DNA from: Brachypterus glaber
Taxonomy: Eukaryota; Arthropoda; Insecta; Coleoptera; Kateretidae
Direction: 5' to 3'
DNA length: 64,000 nt
Assembly: GCA_958510825.1 (NCBI GenBank)
Contig: OY294047.1
Location: 53,303,365 to 53,367,364, forward strand
Shown here: one piece after another, positions 52,127 through 62,650 of the stretch
Numbering within the stretch: position 1 is the stretch's first letter
How the letters are laid out: each line of letters starts with the position of its first letter
Made by a program: the position numbers and the translations under genes
The notes under the pieces: model-generated
Databases searched by the model: none
Told to the model about the DNA's origin: nothing
Seen by the model: the letters and a program-made list of their open reading frames with translations, nothing else

Positions 52127-55100
52127 AGACATAAATAAGAAAATGGAGTCCAACTGGGATAATCTACTCCAGAAGTTACGCAACATCAGGATAGGGAGCC
52201 CAACCGGGCCAACCCCAGCAGTCCCTCAAGACATATATAAGAAAATGGAGCCCAGCTGGGCTAATCACTCCAGAAGTCCGCAACACATCAGGATAGGGAG
52301 CCCAGCCGGGCTAACCCCAGCAGTCCCTCAAGACATAAATAAGAAAATGGAGCTCAGCTGGGCATTTATTCCTGAAGTTCCGCACACATCAGGATAGGGA
52401 GCCCAACCGGGCCAACCCCAGCAGTCCCTAAAGACATAAATAAGAAAATGGAGCCCAGTTAGGCTAATCATTCCAGAAGCAAGACATAAATAAGAAAATA
52501 GAGCCCAACTGGGATAATCTACTCCAAAAGTTACGCAACATCAGGATAGGGAGCCCAACCGGGCCAACCCCAGCAGTCCCTCAAGACATATATAAGAAAA
52601 TGGAGCCCAGCTGGGCTAATCACTCCAGAAGTCCGCAACACATCAGGATAGGGAGCCCAGCCGGGCTAACCCTAGCAGTCCCTCAAGACATAAATAAGAA
52701 AATGGAGCTCAGCTGGGCATTTATTCCTGAAGTTCCGCACACATCAAGATAGGGAGCCCAACCGGGCCAACCCCAGCAGTCCCTAAAGACATAAATAAGA
52801 AAATGGAGCCCAGTTAGGCTAATCATTCCAGAAGCAAGACATATATAAGAAAATAGAGCCCAACTGGGATAATCTACTCCAGAAGTTACGCAACATCAGG
52901 ATAGGGAGCCCAACCGGGCCAACCCCAGCAGTCCCTCAAGACATATATAAGAAAATGGAGCCCAGCTGGGCTAATCACTCCAGAAGTCCGCAACACATCA
53001 GGATAGGGAGCCCAGCCGGGCTAACCCCAGCAGTCCCTCAAGACATAAATAAGAAAATGGAGCTCAGCTGGGCATTTATTCCTGAAGTTCCGCACACATC
53101 AGGATAGGGAGCCCAACCGGGCCAACCCCAGCAGTCCCTAAAGACATAAATAAGAAAATGGAGCCCAGTTAGGCTAATCATTCCAGAAGCAAGAGATAAA
53201 TAAGAAAATAGAGCCCAACTGGGATAATTTACTCCAGAAGTTCCGCAACACATCAGGATAGGGAGCCCAACCGGGCCAACCCCAGCAGTCCCTCAAGACA
53301 TACATAAGAAAATGAAGCCCAACTAGGCTATTTATTCCAGAAGTTCCAAACCACATCAGGATAGGTAGCCCAACCGGGCTAACCATAGCAGTCCCTCAAG
53401 GCATAAATAAGAAAATGGAGCCCAGCTGGGCTAATCATTCCAGAAGTCCGCAACACATCAGGATAGGGAGCCCAGCCGGGCCAACCCCAGCAGTCTCTCA
53501 AGACATAAATAAGAAAATGGAGCCCAGCTAGGTATTTATTCCAGAAGTTCCGCAACGCATCAGGATAGGGAGCCCAACCGGGCCAACCTCAGCAGTCCCT
53601 CAAGACATACATAAGAAAATGGAGCCCAACTGGCCTATTTATTCCAGAAGTTCTGAACCACATCAGGATAGGTAGCCCAACCGGGCTAACCCCAGCAGTC
53701 CCTTAAGGCATAAATAAGAAAATGGAGCCCAGCTGGGCTAATCATTCCAGAAGTCCGCAACACATCAGGATGGGGAGCCCAACCGGGCCAACCCCAGCAG
53801 TCCCTCAAAACATAAATAAGAAAATGTAGCCCAGCTAGGCATTTATTCCAGAAGTTCTGAACAACATCAGGATAGGTAGCCCAACCGGGCTAACCATAGC
53901 AGTCCCTCAAGGCATAAATAAGAAAATGGAGCCCAGCTGGGCTAATCATTCCAGAATACCGCAACACATTAGGATAGGGAGCCCAGCCGGGCCAACCCCA
54001 GCAGTCTCTCAAGACATAAATAAGAAAATGGAGCCCAGCTAGGTATTTATTCCAGAAGTTCCGCAACGCATCAGGATAGGGAGCCCAACCGGGCCAACCC
54101 CAGCAGTCCCTCAAGACATACATAAGAAAATGGAGCCCAACTGGCCTATTTATTCCAGAAGTTCTGAACCACATCAGGATAGGGAGCCAAACCGGGCCAA
54201 CCCCAGCAGTCCCTCAAGTCACAAATAAGAAAATGGAGCCCAGCTAGGCATTTATTCCAGAATTTCCGCAACACACCAGGATAGGGAGCCCAGCCGGGCC
54301 AACCCCAGCAGTCTCTCAAGACATAAATAAGTAAATGGAGCCCAGCTAGGCATTTATTCCAGAAGTTCCGCAACACATTAGGATAGGGAGCCCAACCGGG
54401 CCAACCCCAGCAGTCCCTCAAGACATAAATAAGTAAATGGAGCCCAGCTAGGCATTTATTCCAGAAGTTCCGCAACACATCAGGATAGGGAGCCCAGCCG
54501 GGCCAACCCCAGCAGTCCCTAAAGACATAAATAAGAAAATGGAGCCCAGTTAGGCTAATCATTCCAGAAGCAAGACATAAATAAGAAAATAGAGCCCAAC
54601 TGGGATAATTTACTCCAGAAGTTCCGCAACACATCAGGATAGGGAGCCCAACCGGGCCAACCCCAGCAGTCCCTCAAGACATACACAAGAAAATGAAGCC
54701 CAACTAGGCTATTTATTACAGAAGTTCCAAACCACATCAGGATAGGTAGCCCAACCGGGCTAACCATAGCAGTCCCTCAAGGCATAAATAAGAAAATGGA
54801 GCCCAGGTGGGCCAATCATTCCAGAAGTCCGCAACACATCAGGATAGGGAGCCCAGCCGGGCCAACCCCAGCAGTCTCTCAAGACATAAATAAGAAAATG
54901 GAGCCCAGCTAGGTATTTATTTCAGAAGTTCCGCAACGCATCAGGATAGGGAGCACAACCGGGCCAACCTCAGCAGTCCCTCAAGACATACATAAGAAAA
55001 TGGAGCCCAACTGGCCTATTTATTCCAGAAGTTCTGAACCACATCAGGATAGGTAGCCCAACCGGGCTAACCCCAGCAGTCCCTTAAGGCATAAATAAGA

Positions 55101-56630
55101 AAATGGAGCCCAGCTGGGCTAATCATTCCAGAAGTCCGCGACACATCAGGATGGGGAGCCCAGCCGGGCCAACCCCAGCAGTCCCTCAAAACATAAATAA
55201 GAAAATGTAGCCCAGCTAGGCATTTATTCCAGAAGTTCTGAACAACATCAGGACAGGTAGCCCAACCGGGCTAACCATAGCAGTCCCTCAAGGCATAAAT
55301 AAGAAAATGGAGCCCAGCTGGGCTAATCATTCCAGAAGTCCGCAACACATTAGAATAGGGAGCCCAGCCGGCCAACCCCAGCAGTCTCTCAAGACATAAA
55401 TAAGAAAATGGAGCCCAGCTAGGTATTTATTCCAGAAGTTCCGCAACGCATCAGGATAGGGAGCCCAACCGGGCCAACCCCAGCAGTCCCTCAAGACATA
55501 CATAAGAAAATGGAGCCCAACTGGCCTATTTATTCCAGAAGTTCTGAACCATATCAGGATAGGGAGCCAAACCGGGCCAACCCCAGCAGTCCCTCAAGTC
55601 ACAGATAAGAAAATGGAGCCCAGCTAGGCATTTATTCCAGAATTTCCGCAACACACCAGGATAGGGAGCCCAGCCGGGCCAACCCCAGCAGTCTCTCAAG
55701 ACATAAATAAGTAAATGGAGCCCAGCTAGGCATTTATTCCAGAAGTTCCGCAACACATTAGGATAGGGAGCCCAACCGGGCCAACCCCAGCAGTCCCTCA
55801 AGACATAAATAAGTAAATGGAGCCCAGCTAGGCATTTATTCCAGAAGTTCCGCAACACATCAGGATAGGGAGCCCAGCCGGGCCAACCCCAGCAGTCTCT
55901 CAAGACATAAATAAGAAAATGGAGCCCAGCTAGGTATTTATTCCAGAAGTTCCGCAACGCATCAGAATAGGGAGCCCAGCCGGGCCAACCCCAGCAGTCC
56001 CTCAAGACATAAATAAGAAAATGTAGCCCAGCTAGGTATTTATTCCAGAAGTTCCGCAACACATCAGGATAGGGAGCCCAGCCGGGCCAACTCCAGCAGT
56101 CCCTCAAGAAATAAAGAAGAAAATGGAGCCAAGCTGGGCTAATCTATTCCAGAAGTTCCACAACAAAAAAAGGGAGCCCAACCGGGCCAACCTCAGCAGT
56201 CCCTCAAGACAAAAATAAGAAAAAGGAGTCCAACTGGGCTAATCTATTACAGAAGTTCCGCAACACATCAGGATAGGGAGCCCAACCGGGCGAACCCCAG
56301 CAGTCCCTCAAGACATATATAAGAAAATGAAGCCCAGCTGGGCTAATCACTCCAGAAGTCCGCAACACATCAGGATAGGGAGCCCAACCGGGCCAACCCC
56401 AGCAGTCCCTCAAGACATAAAGAAGAAAATGGAGCCAAGCTGGGCTAATCTATTCCAGAAGTTCCACAACAAAAAAAGGGAGCCCAACCGGGCCAACCTC
56501 AGCAGTCCCTCAAGACAAAAATAAGAAAAAGGAGCCCAACTAGGCTAATCTATTACAGAAGTTCCGCAACACATCAGGATAGGGAGCCGAATCGGGCCAA
56601 CCCCAGCAATCCCTCAGGACATAAATAAAA
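52127..56630. repeat. Satellite array of 102-bp monomers, about 44 copies
   Basis: A monomer runs CAGGATAGGGAGCCCAACCG, GGCCAACCCCAGCAGTCCCT, CAAGACATAAATAAGAAAAT, GGAGCCCAGCTGGGCTAATC, ATTCCAGAAGTTCCGCAACA. Spacings measured at 55861, 55963 and 56065 are 102. GC content is far above the surroundings, and AGCCCAGCTGGGCT is a perfect 14-base palindrome. 102 is a multiple of three and few stops occur, so both strands show repetitive open frames of 34-residue units; these are not genes. A 355-bp higher-order unit occurs three times at the left end (starts 52146, 52501, 52856, next boundary 53211) and a 1,381-bp unit begins at 53211 and again at 54592. Confidence 0.9.
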
Positions 56631-56639
56631 AATTGCAGT

Positions 56640-57110
56640 GTATTTTTAGTTAAAATAGTTTATTAAATAATAATAAAAATATTTTGTCAACAATTATTTC
56701 TTGTCCACAATTTAAATACTGAAAGTTATACACAAGAAAGCTTTCAGTTAAAACATTTTCTTATGAACTAAAAAATACCCCTAAACCAAAACAATAAGGT
56801 GGAATTGGGAAGTTATATAATGGAAATAGTGAGAGCATTATATTTTAACTAGTAATACCCACTACTGCTATAAAACCATTCTACAAACATAAGTCAAAAA
56901 ATATTATACAACATAATAATACGACATAATAAAATAAAATGGATTCTTTCATAAAACTCCTACCAAGATAATTTTTCGATGAATGCTATTAATGCGACTA
57001 CGATCATTGCTTCTTGGTAGGTATTGTAATGATCAAGAAGTACAACGCATTATATGAAAGATCGCTCAAAGTCGCACTTCAAAAATAGTTCAGTCAAATA
57101 ATAAATGTAA
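56640..57110. other. No gene seen
   Basis: AT-rich flank of the satellite. An imperfect inverted repeat CTACCAAGA / TCTTGGTAG (56968/57012) with CGACTACGATCATTGC in the loop is the only structure noted. Confidence 0.35.
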
Positions 57111-57500
57111 TTTTCAATAAATGTACACGGGCTGATCTTTTAAAGAGTAGTAGTGGATGTAACAGAAGATTCCTGTCTGATTTTCACCGGGTGATTTGCG
57201 TCCCTGATAACACACTTCATCCTAAGAAGGTTTTTAAATCGTTTCCTTGAAAAGGTTCTTAGCATAATGCTGTAAACATGTTAAGCATGTTCTTAAAAGG
57301 TGCATTGCTGTAGTAGCAAAAGTGCTTCTTGTCTAAACATTCTTAGCATGATTAGAGTATTTTGCGAAGAATATTCCCAAATACATATCCTTAAAAGATT
57401 CTAATGGGAATATTTTTAGAATAATGCTTCAATGCACATGCTAAGCATGATTAGAGTAGCTATTTCTAAGAATATTCCCTTATCCTAATAGCAAATTATG
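57111..57500 (+). promoter_or_regulatory. Upstream region with repeated TTAGCATGATTAGAGTA motifs
   Basis: 57115-57205 is the repeat shared with 12.5 kb. 57230-57490 then has recurring short motifs: TTAGCATGATTAGAGTA (57342), TAAGCATGATTAGAGTA (57442), TTAGCATAATGCT, AAGCATGTTCTTAAAAGG, AAGAATATTCCCAAATACAT (57368) and AAGAATATTCCCTTA (57467). It may be a tandemly built regulatory region of the downstream candidate gene or a decayed repeat. It lies 120 bases before the ATG at 57609. Confidence 0.3.
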
Positions 57501-57608
57501 TTATTTCACTGAAAATTAACATTAAATTAAAGTGATTTTTGTATTATCATCGAATAACATCACCACAATAGGTTACTTAGTTACATACAAATATTTAACA
57601 TCAAAATT

Positions 57609-58549
57609 ATGAGAATTTTGAAAATAATATGAACACTGTTCATTGTTGTTCATTGTTGTCTGTTCATTGAACAGACAACATCAATACAGCGTAAGTTTTT
57701 CGTCACCTTGTAACAATTTATTTCACTGGAAATTAACATCATATTTATTACATCGGCACTTAGTGCTACTAAGAGTGCCGATGTATTGAAATCTTCGCGA
57801 AAAGTCAAAATCTTTTTTTTCACATAATACGACGTTTTAGACCATTCTGAGTCGAAATCAGTAAAAAAAAATTTTGCGTCCGTCTGTCTGGGTGTAAACT
57901 CTCTAACTCCATTTCTACATAAGATACCGACGCGGTTTTTTGCATATTGTTTCTTATCGTATTCCAAAGAGCTGATTAGATTTTGGGGGTAAACGATTGG
58001 GGGTAAGGGGGTAAAAATAGGGTAAAACTCCTATTTTTGCGTTTTTTGTTTATAATTAAGGCAATTATTATTGTATTTGGTTAATTTAGCACTTATATAA
58101 AAGATAATTTTAAATTGGTCAAAAATGTTATAAACAATGTTTTCCTAAAACGTATTGTTTTCGAGATATTCGCGTTTAAAGCAGTAAAAGTTTTTTTTAG
58201 CATATCTCACATATTTATAACCCGATTTCAAAAAATTATATTTTAAATAAAAGCTCTTTTTAAGCCCTATAAAAAAATGTTATATACAGTTTTTTGCTAG
58301 AATATAATGTTTTAAAGATACAGAATTTAAAATCAAACAAAACACCTAGTTTGAAATTTGCAAACTAGATGGCTCTAGTGTACAATAGTGCCGATGTTTT
58401 GACAGGGTGCTTGCAACGTTTCATCTAGTTATAAATATATATTTACTGTACAGTACACTCTCAGAGGTTCTATTTTGCTTAACATTTTTTCAGAAGGAAC
58501 CAAAACTGAACCAATCGATTATCTTCCAGTCCATTTTAGGCTGTGGTGA
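57609..58549 (+). pseudogene. Candidate two-exon secreted-peptide gene with an in-frame TGA
   Basis: Exon 1 (57609-57690) reads MRILKII, TGA, TLFIVVHCCLFIEQTTSIQ plus one base, then donor GTAAGT. Exon 2 (58494-58549) follows a good acceptor (ATTTTGCTTAACATTTTTTCAG) in matching phase and reads GTKTEPIDYLPVHFRLW, stop. The two parts would make a signal peptide with a short mature peptide of about 25 residues. One TGA interrupts the hydrophobic core, so it is a pseudogene, an allele, or a false model. The exon 1 end (ACATCAATACAGC|GTAAGT) nearly equals that of the 12976-13027 exon (ACACCAACTCAGC|GTAAGT), and both share an upstream repeat, which supports a common origin. The intron holds a TIR element (57744-58396). 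Confidence 0.3.
57744..58396. mobile_element. TIR element with ACATCGGCACT ends
   Basis: ACATCGGCACTTAGTGCTAC at the left and ATAGTGCCGATGT at the right are inverted ends; the left end itself forms a hairpin (ATCGGCACT / AGTGCCGAT). Internally there is CGTCCGTCTGTCTGG followed by TCTCTAACTCC. The 105-codon minus-strand frame across it is an artefact. Confidence 0.5.
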
Positions 58550-58805
58550 ATTCCATCGAATTTAACTTTGTTGAAACTTGCAAACTATCAAAGTTTGTTT
58601 TTTAATTAAAAGTCTCTCTATTTAGTGGTAGATTAGGGGAAAAGTATATAAATTTTGCTAAAATCTGAGAATTATTTTGGGAAATCACCCCTCCCAGAAA
58701 CGTTCCTGGATCCATCGCTGCACTTAAATAATATTTTGTTATTACTTTAATCGTTTTAAGACAGCTCTAAAACTAACCTTAATAAAAGTTTATAGTTACT
58801 CTACA
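58550..58805. other. No gene seen
   Basis: Spacer between the candidate peptide gene and the CG-rich repeats. No structure noted. Confidence 0.3.
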
Positions 58806-59430
58806 TACCCAGAAAACAGTCGTGCGTCGCACGTTTCTAGCACGACGTGCGAGCTTACGCGTGCGTGTAAATATCTACTCATATGAGATCTCTCGAGAGG
58901 CAGTAACGTGCGAGCGCACGGTCTGCATGTATTATACAAGCATCGTGCGTCGCACTTTTGTAGCACGACGTGCATGTATTATGCAGGCATCGAGTGTCGC
59001 ACTTTTGTAGCACGATGTGAGAGCTGACATATCTAACGTATAAACGTGTAAATATATTTTTTCGAACTTAAAAATCACTTAGACAAATGTGTTTAAGTTC
59101 AGGGAAATTTTAGAGACCCCGAATATATATGCAATCATATAATAGTCGCTCACGTTTATAAACGTATACGTTATTATAGCGTGCCTTTTAAAGCTTTTTC
59201 TAAACTTTATAATTTTCGTGTATGTGGTGTTAAATTCAATCAAACCTACACTTTCAAAAACATCATTAACAATAATTTTCAGTCGTCAGATTGGCCGCAC
59301 GTAAGGCTCACGTTGTGCGGGCGCACGCGTGCGTCTTAAATGAGACTCAATTGATGACACATTTGACTGGGGGTATGAGTCGCACGTATGAGAGATAAAT
59401 AGCACACATGCGTCTCATATTGCACTCACT
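58806..59430. repeat. CG-rich GTGCGTCGCAC repeat cluster
   Basis: TCGTGCGTCGCAC..TTTTGTAGCACGACGTGC, itself an inverted repeat, occurs three times at 58818-59030 (CAGTCGTGCGTCGCACG; AGCATCGTGCGTCGCAC; GGCATCGAGTGTCGCAC). Related GTGCGGGCGCACGCGTGCG and GTCGCACGTATGAGAG follow at 59316-59400. Retained CpGs in otherwise AT-rich DNA are striking. The small plus-strand frame at 58822 is not a gene. Confidence 0.6.
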
Positions 59431-59436
59431 CTGCGC

Positions 59437-60060
59437 GCATTTTCAACCGACTTCCAAAAAGGAGGAGGTTATCAATTCGACGTGTGACTTTATTTTTTTA
59501 TGTTTGGACTTAATCTATATAAAAAATAACATGAACGATTTCTCGATCCAAAATTCTGTACGTAGGGGAGAAGTTGTAAGACTGGTCAGGACCTCGGTTG
59601 GCACAAACTACTATTGTATAAAATTTTATAATGTATTACCTATTTCTATAAGGCAACTTAATCCTAGAGTATTTATAACTAGAGTAAAACGTTACTTACT
59701 GCAGAGGGCTTTCTTTAGTACAGATGAGTTTCTTGCAAATAACTTCGGCGATCTAGTTTAATTTAAATTATTTTACTTTTAATGTGTTTATTTATATGTA
59801 AATTCTTTTTAAATGTATATGTTAAATTGCTTTATATTTATTTTTCTGTTTATATGACGTATGTAAAGGCACTTGTGCTTAGCTGGCATTAATAAAGTAT
59901 TCTATTCTATTCTATTCTATTCTATTCTATTCTATTCTATTCTATTCTATTCTATTCTATTCTATTCTATTTGTTCCCGCATAACTTTTGAACGAATGAA
60001 CGGAATTTGATGAAACCTTTTGCAACTTAAAGAGGGCATTTATGAGGTGGTCCCGATTTA
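59437..60060 (+). repeat. Insect-type ACCGACTTCCAAAAAGGAGG repeat, split by a retrotransposon
   Basis: CAACCGACTTCCAAAAAGGA, GGAGGTTATCAATTCGACGT up to TTTTTTATGTTT is on the left and TTGTTCCCGCATAACTTTTG, AACGAATGAACGGAATTTGA on the right. I know these two halves as adjacent in a repeat widely seen in insect genomes, so 59504-59980 is an insertion between them. Confidence 0.55.
59504..59980 (+). mobile_element. 5'-truncated non-LTR retrotransposon, 3' end with (TTCTA)n tail
   Basis: Carries the last 80-90 codons of a reverse-transcriptase polyprotein to the TAA at 59759-59761, then a 3' untranslated region and a TTCTA microsatellite of about 80 bases (59899-59980). Recognisable stretches: VRRGEVVRLVRTSVGTN, FYNVLPISIRQLNP and VKRYLLQRAFFSTDEF, the usual C-terminal end of insect Jockey/CR1/L2-like elements (a LYN.LP..I + K..L...FY..EEF pattern). 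The frame upstream of 59504 belongs to the interrupted repeat, not to the element. Clade assignment is from memory. Confidence 0.65.
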
Positions 60061-60575
60061 ATTTGACGCTCGGATAATGCCGGGTAAGCCGGATAATTAA
60101 GATAAATCTAATCATTTTAACGCAATTTTACTTAAAAACGGCTTAATTTGGTTCTACTACCAGCCACATTTTTAGAGAAATATCGGAAAACTCGGATAAG
60201 CCGGAAAACTTGATTAAGGGGTCACTTAAATATTACGACACACTGAAAATCTTTTAAATGACGCTAAACTTGATTCTCGACCTGTAATATTAAAAAAACA
60301 AGAGAAAATGAAAATTGTTGTGATTTTACCAAAAGGCGTTGTTTGATTATTACTTAACGCTTAAAGTTTAACAAGATTTTCTTTAGTATTTCGTTTAAAA
60401 TAAGGTTGGTTGGACTCTTGGGCGCTGAAATAAAAATATTACTTTTGTTTTTTAGAAATTTATCTTTAAGACAATGACGTTACCACGCACTAACAGTGCG
60501 TTGTGACGTCAGCAGCTTGCTGAGATGGAAGGACAACTATAATTTAGCTTAGAAGACGTTACAAATCTACAAGTT
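60061..60575. other. No gene seen
   Basis: Non-coding. CGGATAATGCCGGGTAAGCC and AACTCGGATAAGCCGGAAAA are related near-repeats at 60073 and 60190. TGACGTTACCACGCACTAAC / CAGTGCGTTGTGACGTCA forms a hairpin at 60475-60512. Confidence 0.35.
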
Positions 60576-60579
60576 CTGT

Positions 60580-60822
60580 GTCTCTAAAAAGTAAAAAATA
60601 AAAACTTTTCGCAAAAAAAATGAACCGACTTCTGCCTCTAAAAAGTAAAAAATAAAAAATACTCAAGTCGGTGCCAATTTCACAGCAAACAATAATAAAA
60701 TAATAAAAAAATAATTATTAGTAATTAATTTAGGGAATGGTGAAATTGGCACCGACTTAAGTATTTTTTATTTTTTACTTTTTAGAGACATTCATTTTTT
60801 TTCGCGAAAAGTTTTTATGTTA
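60580..60822. mobile_element. Foldback element GTCTCTAAAAAGTAAAAAAT with AAGTCGGTGCCAATTTCAC
   Basis: The right arm (GTGAAATTGGCACCGACTTA, ATTTTTTACTTTTTAGAGAC) complements the left. The left arm holds the CTCTAAAAAGTAAAAAATAA unit twice, with AACCGACTTCTGC between. It relates to the ACCGACTTCC repeat at 59.44 kb. Non-coding. Confidence 0.7.
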
Positions 60823-61011
60823 TCTGCAGATAACATGGGTAGCGGCGATATAGCGACTCTAAAAAAAATTAACAAATAATCACAATACTTCAACAAAGTT
60901 ACATTTTTTTAAAAAATATATATACAGGATATGTCCAGGATACTTTAAATTTATTTAATTTTTTTTTATATGTCTTAACACTATGAATTTAAAACGACGT
61001 CACCTAAGTAC

Positions 61012-61473
61012 TCACAAAAACAGAACTAAGAATACAGTAGAAAAAAGTAAGCAAATATGGTTCAAGTAATTCTTATTTCCACTAGATTTTTTGGTATCAC
61101 TATCTTGACTCTTTTCTTCATTGCCGACGAAAACCATTTCTACATCGTTGCAAAAATCTGTTGCACAATAACATTCCGTAATTATTCGATTCTTTGAATC
61201 AGTTTTATTCTTACAACCTGTTATGCTGTCCGTGTTTTGTTTACAACTCCTATATACAATTTTATCTGTATATATATAAAAATAATTACATTCTTCTTTC
61301 ACTTCACAATCTTCTTTGGCAGTTTTTCCGGCTTCAGCCTTATTGCAATGTTCTCTATCATCGGGGGTAGTACGACATTTGTAACATTTTAAACCACTTT
61401 TCGTTTCGGTACTGACAAAATATGCCGAGAAAGTTGAAAATATAAAGAATAATAAGATATTTCTGATGGACAT
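61012..61473 (-). CDS. Ly6/three-finger-type GPI-anchored protein, copy 3
   Basis: 153 aa. Signal peptide to about residue 20, ten cysteines (30, 33, 43, 56, 62, 77, 87, 101, 103, 108) in the same order as copies 1 and 2, ending CYCATDFCN, and the hydrophobic tail ICLLFSTVFLVLFL after SSGN. It differs from the others in the loops (for example YIYTDKIVYRS in the second finger, five residues between Cys 62 and 77 longer than copy 1) and has a single sequon at 89. The tail and stalk (DTKKSSGNKNYLNHICLLFS) are more conserved than the extracellular loops, which suggests diversifying loops or conversion at the 3' end. The 5'UTR acceptor motif is at 61515-61517. Confidence 0.85.
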   Translation of the reverse strand: MSIRNILLFFIFSTFSAYFVSTETKSGLKCYKCRTTPDDREHCNKAEAGKTAKEDCEVKEECNYFYIYTDKIVYRSCKQNTDSITGCKNKTDSKNRIITECYCATDFCNDVEMVFVGNEEKSQDSDTKKSSGNKNYLNHICLLFSTVFLVLFL

Positions 61474-62144
61474 GTCATAAAATATTTAAATTTGTAAAAA
61501 ACAAAATTTGTTTACTGAAAATAATGAATGTCATTGTCATTGTCATTCTAGTATACCATGACCATTGTTGATTCAACTCTGATTGTTGTTTAATTTTTTT
61601 GGACTCTTTTAAGGTTATATGCCAATGCATAAAGTTTCGTGTTGTGTCAGAAATTATAATTTTTTTGAAATGTGTCGAAGATTCTTAAATCACTGTTTTT
61701 TATTATAAATATAATAGTATTAATTTAATAATAAATAATGATAAAAATCCCATCCCAGCGAGTAAAATTTGCACATTTCCATGTGAAGTACATCGTTCAA
61801 AAATACTGCAAAATCGTGACCGAAACTGTATCAGATGGCAGTTACGAAACGTTACTAAAGTTCAAAAATCTACATTTATTCTGGTTAGTTGTGTTTCCAA
61901 AATACAACATCCTTTATTAAACTTGATTAAAACTGGTTCCCATTTGAAGCTTCTTCTTGTTAGGCTTACTAACTACTAGGTAATATTTCTGTTATTGATA
62001 AATTTCCTTTATTTTCTATTCAAGATACATTTATACATATGCATTAAACTATGGCGGTATAAGGTCTTTAATTAATTTTTAACTATTTCTTCAAATTTAA
62101 AATATAGTTTAGTGATCTATGCCTAGATCTCTTTTCGATAACTT

Positions 62145-62596
62145 TTAACGGCATTTTAGCATCACTATTCCACATTTCTCTACTCCACAACAACTCTATA
62201 ATATGTAGTGCAGAATAATTCTGCACTACATACTTGCTTAATATCTAAAGATATTTTTTCCTTCGCGAAACAAAAACGTTATTTGTGTTTGCGCTCTATA
62301 ATTTTAAAATTGTCATTAACAATTGCCGATTTTTTGTGGAGCAGCGGTTACTAACCAAGTTAGGGGAATCTGTATTTCTCTCTCTTTTTAACTCATCAAT
62401 TAAACAGAGAAAGAGTAACATACTGGTTAACCGGCATTACCACAAAAAATTGACTAATGTCAAAGATGACATACTAATGAACGCAGCGACTTTATTCCGC
62501 TAAGTAAAATTCATCTTTAGAAATTAAACAAGTATGTAGTGCAGAATAGAGTTGTGGGGTAGAGATGTTATGGATGTTAAAATGTCCTTTTATTTT
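62145..62596. mobile_element. Nested palindromic element in duplication copy 3
   Basis: TTAACGGCATTTTAGCATCA pairs with GATGTTAAAATGTCC; TACTCCACAACAACTCT with AGAGTTGTGGGGTAG. TATGTAGTGCAGAATA occurs inverted on both sides of an inner palindrome (AATTGCCGATTTTTTGTGG / CCACAAAAAATTG). Copy 1 reads GATAACTTGTTTATGTTACA across the site and lacks it. The 72-codon frame inside is not a gene. Confidence 0.65.
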
Positions 62597-62650
62597 CTAT
62601 AATATGTTACACTGCAGTCTGCCTACACTTTAGTGCCAAAGATTTAGTAT

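Larger units (their letters stand above)
60900..62650. repeat. Segmental duplication copy 3
   Basis: ATATACAGGATATGTCCAGG, GTCTTAACACTATGAATTTA, the Ly6-type gene, then ATTGTCATTGTCATTCTAGT and the upstream block to ACACTGCAGTCTGCC and TAGTGCCAAAGAT. It extends beyond copy 2 and is the most diverged of the three. It has its own insertion (62145-62596). Confidence 0.75.

Noticed and set aside
52143..56524. Open frames of up to 193 codons on both strands (repeated LRDCWGWPGWAPYPDV and IGSPTGPTPAVPQDI units)
   Set aside because: Translations of a 102-bp satellite; frames change at every 355/1,381-bp unit and there is no start, signal or splice context.
52127..56630. Regular repeats resembling a CRISPR array
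   Set aside because: Monomers are contiguous with no unique spacers, and the DNA is eukaryotic.
57650..57967. 105-codon minus-strand frame
   Set aside because: Crosses the left end of a TIR element and is antisense to the candidate peptide exon; no domain.
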